56,601 nucleotides of DNA from Dictyobacter arantiisoli (GTDB lineage Bacteria; Chloroflexota; Ktedonobacteria; Ktedonobacterales; Ktedonobacteraceae). The notes beneath the pieces were generated by a model. It saw only the letters and a program-made list of their open reading frames with translations, was not told the DNA's origin and searched no databases. The stretch spans positions 1-56,601 of the forward strand of contig NZ_BIXY01000043.1 in assembly GCF_008326305.1 (NCBI RefSeq), read 5' to 3'. The position numbers and the translations under genes were made by a program. Positions within the stretch are counted from its first letter, which is position 1; every line of letters begins with the position of its first letter. Shown piece by piece: positions 53,174-56,601 of the stretch.

Positions 53174-54217
53174 TTAACAAGGTTTAATCACCGCAGGATT
53201 CGCACAGGCACGCAAAGATTCCCCACGCACAAAACGTCCAACTTCCTCAGCGGTCCAGCGGGCAGTTCGGTGAGCGACCTCTCTGGAGGAACCAGCCAGA
53301 TGGGACGTTACAATCACCTGCGGAAAACGCAATAGTGGGTTATCGGCTGTCAATGGCTCATGCTCAAACACATCCAGAGCTGCGCCTGACAGTTGGCCCG
53401 TCGCCAATGCCTCAACCAGATCATCTGTTTTGATTAACTTGCCACGAGCAGTGTTTACAAGATAAGCACCGCGCTTCATCATTGACAGTGTTTCTCGATT
53501 AACGATGCCACGCGTTTCAGGGGTCAGACGCATATGCAAGCTCAAAATATCCGCTTCAGCCAGGAAACGTTTGAAATCATGCATTTTTTCAACACCAACC
53601 TCACGCGCCTCTACACTATCAATATAAGGATCATAGGTAATGATACACATACTAAAATTACGCAACAGACGCGCCACACGAACACCAATTTGCCCCATCC
53701 CAAACAAACCAAGGGTGTGGCCGATCAGCTCGGTGCCAGCTTGATCATAAGCATAGAGATGACCAGACCAGGTAGCGTTTTGCCTGAGTGCCGCATCACT
53801 TTCTACAATATGTCTCTGACCGGCGATAATTAAACCAATCGTATATTCTGCCACAGCTTGAGCATTACGTCCGGGTACAAAGGCCACAGAAATACCACAT
53901 TCCGTAGCAGCCTGTAGATTGATATTCACCGGTCCACCGCGACTACAACTGATCATTCTCAGATCTGGCGCTGCCTGCAACAAAGCGGCAGTCACAGGAG
54001 CCACATGCGTCACCAGAATCTGTACCCCTGGCATCAAATGTATCAACTGCTTTTCATCACCCACCCATTCCTGTATCTCATCCGACTCACAATACGGCAC
54101 ATCAGGCCAGCCGCTACTGTTCGTGATATATTCATGGCCCTCACCCAATTCTTCACGTAAAGCAGCCACAAAAAACTCAGGCTTCATAAAAGCATCACCT
54201 GCACAGAGGATACGCAT
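53174..54217 (-). CDS. D-isomer-specific 2-hydroxyacid dehydrogenase
   Basis: ~347 aa NAD-dependent enzyme of the PGDH/formate dehydrogenase fold. It has HTLGLFGMGQIGVRVARLL (GxGxxG), LLRNFSMCIITYDPY with Asp selecting NAD, LVNTARGKLI (catalytic Arg) and VTSHLAGSSREV (catalytic His). The N-terminal part (MRILCAGDAFMKPEFF) and the SCSRGGPVNINLQAA block resemble the branch close to sugar-acid dehydrogenases. ATG 54217 follows GAAGGGAAGTCTGGCT; the frame upstream is not homologous. First gene of an operon with the phosphatase. It may act on an aldonate or erythronate-like substrate, a guess. Confidence 0.88.
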   Translation of the reverse strand: MRILCAGDAFMKPEFFVAALREELGEGHEYITNSSGWPDVPYCESDEIQEWVGDEKQLIHLMPGVQILVTHVAPVTAALLQAAPDLRMISCSRGGPVNINLQAATECGISVAFVPGRNAQAVAEYTIGLIIAGQRHIVESDAALRQNATWSGHLYAYDQAGTELIGHTLGLFGMGQIGVRVARLLRNFSMCIITYDPYIDSVEAREVGVEKMHDFKRFLAEADILSLHMRLTPETRGIVNRETLSMMKRGAYLVNTARGKLIKTDDLVEALATGQLSGAALDVFEHEPLTADNPLLRFPQVIVTSHLAGSSREVAHRTARWTAEEVGRFVRGESLRACANPAVIKPC

Positions 54218-54393
54218 AGCCAGACTTCCCTTCTGCCTGTTACTCATACAAAACAGACTGATCAACGCGCTAAAAAACACTACTTACTTAACTATAAGAA
54301 ACGAGGAAAGAAAAGAAACACCTCCCACAATCTACTCTAATCAGTACACGATATTCGGACATACAAAGGTGATAGTGCCGTAGCTCACTGTCC

Positions 54394-54442
54394 AAAAAAA
54401 GAGGAAGCGACACATAATGAATGATTATTACGGTGTGTCGCT
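54394..54442 (-). terminator. Terminator of the DUF2231-like gene
   Basis: AGCGACACA (54442-54434 on the minus strand) pairs with TGTGTCGCT (54414-54406), followed by TCCTCTTTTTTT. It lies 27 bp after the stop. Confidence 0.85.
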
Positions 54443-54468
54443 AAAGCAAAGAGGAGAATAAACAGATA

Positions 54469-54936
54469 CTATGCCAACCAGGCAGGCAGGGAAGCGCGGA
54501 TTTCAGGATGATTGATCAATCCACCCAGATAACCAATATAAATAAATACACCAACACTGATGATCAGAAGCGCCATCACCAGGATCTGGAAATATAATGG
54601 AAGAGCTGGTTTGCGCGTATAAAAAAGTACCCCAAAGACTGAAATCGCGCCAGTAATAAACATCAGGATCAGGCCAATACGAGCCATAGCTTCATGGTCG
54701 TGCACCATTGAGATAGAAATGTGGGTAAAGCTCTCCAGCACCCTGGTAGCTCCGTCTCCTGATAAGTAAGCAAGCGCAGTAAATAATGCCACCACAATCA
54801 AGAACCAGAGCGAAAGCTTCTGTAAGAAACTATTTTTAAAAATTAAAGCAATAGCAAACATAACGGCAACGCCTATTGAACCAATAATTGGGAAATGATT
54901 CACTAATAGATGTATGTGTGCCATGTTCATATTCAT
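54469..54936 (-). CDS. DUF2231-like four-helix membrane protein
   Basis: 155 aa. AHIHLLVNHFPIIGSIGVAV is the typical opening, with conserved His and NHFP. Four transmembrane helices follow (~12-35, 42-62, 85-108, 118-140), and a helix-2 GDGATR motif plus VHDHEAMARIG between helices supply further conserved His. Related proteins occur with cytochromes and copper or haem proteins, and a metal or haem ligand role is possible. The ATG follows GGAGAGAGTATCATCTT. Single gene, with a terminator after it. Confidence 0.75.
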   Translation of the reverse strand: MNMNMAHIHLLVNHFPIIGSIGVAVMFAIALIFKNSFLQKLSLWFLIVVALFTALAYLSGDGATRVLESFTHISISMVHDHEAMARIGLILMFITGAISVFGVLFYTRKPALPLYFQILVMALLIISVGVFIYIGYLGGLINHPEIRASLPAWLA

Positions 54937-55134
54937 AAGATGATACTCTCTCCGTTTATGGTTATAAAAAACTTCGTCAGAAAAAAAACTCTGTCAGCAA
55001 GCGACCTTACTGATTGCATGGTACATAGTATGGGAGAGCTTGATTAAAGGAAAATGAAAAGGGAGAAAGATGGGCGTGTAATCTAGTACCATCAAGTACT
55101 CAGACCTATTTTAGGAAGGGCGCTCGAAAAGGGG

Positions 55135-55163
55135 TTGACAGAAGCGCAAGGATGTAGTAGTAT
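55135..55163 (+). promoter_or_regulatory. Promoter of the stand-alone 5S rRNA gene
   Basis: TTGACA (55135-55140), a 17-bp spacer and TAGTAT (55158-55163), about 30 bp before the 5S sequence. Confidence 0.75.
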
Positions 55164-55192
55164 GTCCACATCGAGAACACCTGTCTGTGCAG

Positions 55193-55316
55193 GTGAGCCG
55201 GTGACACTAGCGAAGAGGGTACACCCGTTCCCATCCCGAACACGGTAGTTAAGCTCTTCCTCCCCGATGATACTCCGTGGGCAACTGCGTGGGAAAATAG
55301 GAAGTCGCCGTCTCAC
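55193..55316 (+). rRNA. rrf: 5S ribosomal RNA
   Basis: The core ACACCCGTTCCCATCCCGAA, then CACGGTAGTTAAGCTCTTCC and the TGGGAAAATAGGAAGTCGCC end, are diagnostic of bacterial 5S rRNA. The ends (GTGAG and CTCAC) pair to close the terminal helix, so boundaries are good to a few bases. It has its own promoter and terminator and lies on the strand opposite to the nearby 23S gene. It is therefore not part of the usual 16S-23S-5S operon here. Confidence 0.95.
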
Positions 55317-55337
55317 CCGCCCACACGGGTGTTTTTT
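55314..55337 (+). terminator. Terminator of 5S rRNA
   Basis: CACCCG (55314-55319) pairs with CGGGTG (55326-55331), followed by six T. It overlaps the end of the 5S helix by a few bases. Confidence 0.85.
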
Positions 55338-55471
55338 GTTGCGCACGAAAGATCCTCATCATTAGAATATTATATTTCTAATATATTGTATTTCCACAAA
55401 ATGTTTACAAGAATGATGGCTTGCTTTTTAATTATTCATCCTCTCTTGCAAGACCGGAGAATACTCTTATC

Positions 55472-55480
55472 TGGTATAAT
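55472..55480 (+). promoter_or_regulatory. Extended -10 promoter for the YceI-like gene
   Basis: TGG-TATAAT with the hexamer at 55475-55480, about 75 bp before the start codon, the same motif as at 12852 and 47724. The rest of 55338-55555 is AT-rich with no other feature. Confidence 0.45.
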
Positions 55481-55555
55481 ATATTGTGAACAAACAATGA
55501 TACTATTATTACCTCTTATCTCATCCATTAAAATTGATAATTAGGAGTGCTTTAC

Positions 55556-56080
55556 ATGATATTTGAAATCGATCCTTTGCATAGTGTGGTCGAATTCGCT
55601 GTCAGGCACCTGATGATTAGCGTTGTCAAAGGACGCTTTTCGGACGTGCACGGCTCTATCGAGCTGGACACGCAACATCCAGAACGTTCCTGGGTAAAAG
55701 CTCAGGTTAAAACCGACAGTATTTATACAGGTTCCACTCGGCGCGATGCCCACCTGCGCTCCTCCGATTTCTTCGATGTTTACAGATATCCCATGCTTAC
55801 ATTTGAGAGCACACAAATGAAGCAGGTAGACCAGAATCATTGTATCCTGAATGGGGATCTCTTACTCCATGGAGTAAAGAAAACCGTGGCGTTCCAGGTA
55901 GCCTACACAGGCCAGAATCGAGATCCTCTGACCAACACCTGGAGGATTGGCTTATCAGCGACAACGATCATTGATCGGCGCGACTTTAACATGCAATTCA
56001 ATCAAATCACGGATGGTATATCCCTGGTAGGAAACGAAACACGCCTCGAAATATTTACAGAAGCAATACAAATGCTATAG
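55556..56080 (+). CDS. YceI family lipocalin-like protein
   Basis: ~174 aa, the full domain with no signal peptide. FEIDPLHSVVEFAVRHLMIS, VKGRFSDVHGSIELD, RDAHLRSSDFFDVYRYPMLT and GDLLLHGVKKTVAF are the standard YceI blocks. The fold is an extended barrel that binds polyisoprenoids or other amphipathic molecules. Periplasmic forms have a leader, so this one is cytoplasmic. ATG 55556 follows TAGGAGTGCTTTAC and is preferred to the GTG at 55547. Exact ligand unknown. Confidence 0.93.
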   Translation: MIFEIDPLHSVVEFAVRHLMISVVKGRFSDVHGSIELDTQHPERSWVKAQVKTDSIYTGSTRRDAHLRSSDFFDVYRYPMLTFESTQMKQVDQNHCILNGDLLLHGVKKTVAFQVAYTGQNRDPLTNTWRIGLSATTIIDRRDFNMQFNQITDGISLVGNETRLEIFTEAIQML

Positions 56081-56157
56081 AGATGCACATATAATCACAC
56101 CAGATGCAGCTAGATTGTGAGAAAGTAAAATTATGGAAGCAGGAAATGGGCATAAAG

Positions 56158-56197
56158 AAAGGCTAGAAGCGGGTTTATCCCATTGCTTCTAGCCTTC
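56158..56197 (-). terminator. Terminator after tRNA-Ala
   Basis: On the minus strand AAGGCTAGAAGC (56196-56185) pairs with GCTTCTAGCCTTT (56070-side arm at 56170-56158), followed by CTTTA. It lies just downstream of the tRNA and likely ends the 23S-tRNA transcript. Confidence 0.75.
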
Positions 56198-56206
56198 TCT
56201 GATGAA

Positions 56207-56279
56207 TGGAGACGAGGAGATTCGAACTCCTGACCTCCGCCGTGCAAAGGCGGCGCTCTACCAGCTAAGCTACGTCCCC
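56207..56279 (-). tRNA. tRNA-Ala (anticodon TGC)
   Basis: 73 nt without an encoded CCA. The acceptor arms are GGGGACG and CGTCTCC with discriminator A. The D arm is in AGCTTAGCTGGTAGAGC. The anticodon stem CCGCC/GGCGG bears loop TTTGCAC (anticodon TGC), and the T arm is AGGAG TTCGAAT CTCCT. It lies about 110 bp downstream of the 23S 3' end on the same strand, so it is co-transcribed with it. Confidence 0.95.
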
Positions 56280-56389
56280 AGGTGAACCACTGAAACGTGC
56301 ATTTCCTCAATTTTGCCGAGCGCTTTCCTGTCAGCTTTGTTGAAGCAGACGACGCGCCATCCATTGTAGAGCCACGATGAAGATACAAA

Positions 56390-56601
56390 CGTGTGAAACA
56401 AGCCGTACGATCATTAGGGCGGCTTCGCTGCACCTGTTACCAGGCTTGCACGTGCCGTCTATCAACCAGGTGTTCTGCCTGGGATCTTGATCTCACGAAG
56501 AGATGGGAAAACTTATCTTGGGTGCGGCTTCGCGCTTAGATGCCTTCAGCGCTTATCCCTTCTCGACATAGCTATCCAGCTCTGGCCCGGGCGGGCCAAC
56601 T
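56390..56601 (-). rRNA. rrl: 23S ribosomal RNA, 3' end (partial)
   Basis: Read on the minus strand, GGATAGCTATGTCGAGAAGG, GATAAGCGCTGAAGGCATCT, AAGCGCGAAGCC and the later ACACCTGGTTGATAG are the conserved 3'-terminal domain of bacterial 23S rRNA. The gene continues beyond the right edge. The mature 3' end near 56390-56400 is approximate. Confidence 0.93.

Overview
The window looks like chromosomal DNA from a mycelial, spore-forming Chloroflexota, most likely a Ktedonobacteria (Ktedonobacter/Dictyobacter-like) genome. This is inferred from the gene mix and not from a database match. The mix includes a RIO-type kinase, a Ser/Thr kinase-WD40 fusion, proline/glutamine-rich zinc-ribbon membrane proteins, an Agl23-type glycosyltransferase, a FemAB-like transferase, two BldC-like HTH proteins, long intergenic regions and many short structured repeats. 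Base composition is close to balanced, apart from a GC-rich block at 36.2-37.0 kb and a GC-rich repeat element at 14.2-14.7 kb.

Layout. 0-9 kb: ATP-grasp ligase, RIO kinase with a long structured leader, GH76 glycosidase, two probable very small genes, a DoxX/HxlR divergent pair with an obvious operator, a Thr/Ser dehydratase, and a BldC-like HTH gene. 9-13 kb: signal transduction (GAF-PAS histidine kinase, divergent from a histidine kinase/OmpR-type regulator operon). 13-21 kb: a phosphofructokinase with pyrophosphate-type residues, a GC-rich inverted-repeat element, DUF2071, cardiolipin synthase-like, D-Ala-D-Ala carboxypeptidase, GNAT, and GH36 alpha-galactosidase. 21-28 kb: GNAT, OsmC, zinc-ribbon membrane protein, an unknown protein, L,D-transpeptidase, and glutathione-independent formaldehyde dehydrogenase. 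28-35.4 kb: an eroded zone with remnants of an MGT glycosyltransferase, an SDR, a nucleotide-sugar epimerase and a serine resolvase, interleaved with CopC-like, GT39-like and ThDP-enzyme genes. 35.4-37.1 kb: a probably acquired TetR-methyltransferase operon. 37-46 kb: flippase, predicted pseudokinase-WD40 protein, lipoprotein, TMEM175-like channel, an unknown two-gene operon, and TerC. 46-55 kb: second BldC-like HTH, FemAB, Agl23-like, Bcp, pterin dehydratase, a phosphatase/2-hydroxyacid dehydrogenase operon, and a DUF2231-like membrane protein. 55-56.6 kb: a stand-alone 5S rRNA with its own promoter and terminator, YceI, then tRNA-Ala(TGC) and the 3' end of 23S rRNA on the opposite strand.

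Common themes are cell-envelope building and remodelling (carboxypeptidase, L,D-transpeptidase, FemAB, flippase, GT-C enzymes, cardiolipin synthase), oxidative and aldehyde stress (OsmC, Bcp, DoxX, FdhA) and sensing. The most unusual content is non-coding. At least eight full or partial copies occur of a ~100-200 bp element with terminal inverted repeats and a variable but self-complementary central hairpin. A 95-bp inverted-repeat element occurs twice. A ~480-bp GC-rich element has imperfect 37-bp terminal repeats. A leader-peptide plus competing-hairpin arrangement lies upstream of the RIO kinase gene. All functions are read from sequence alone.
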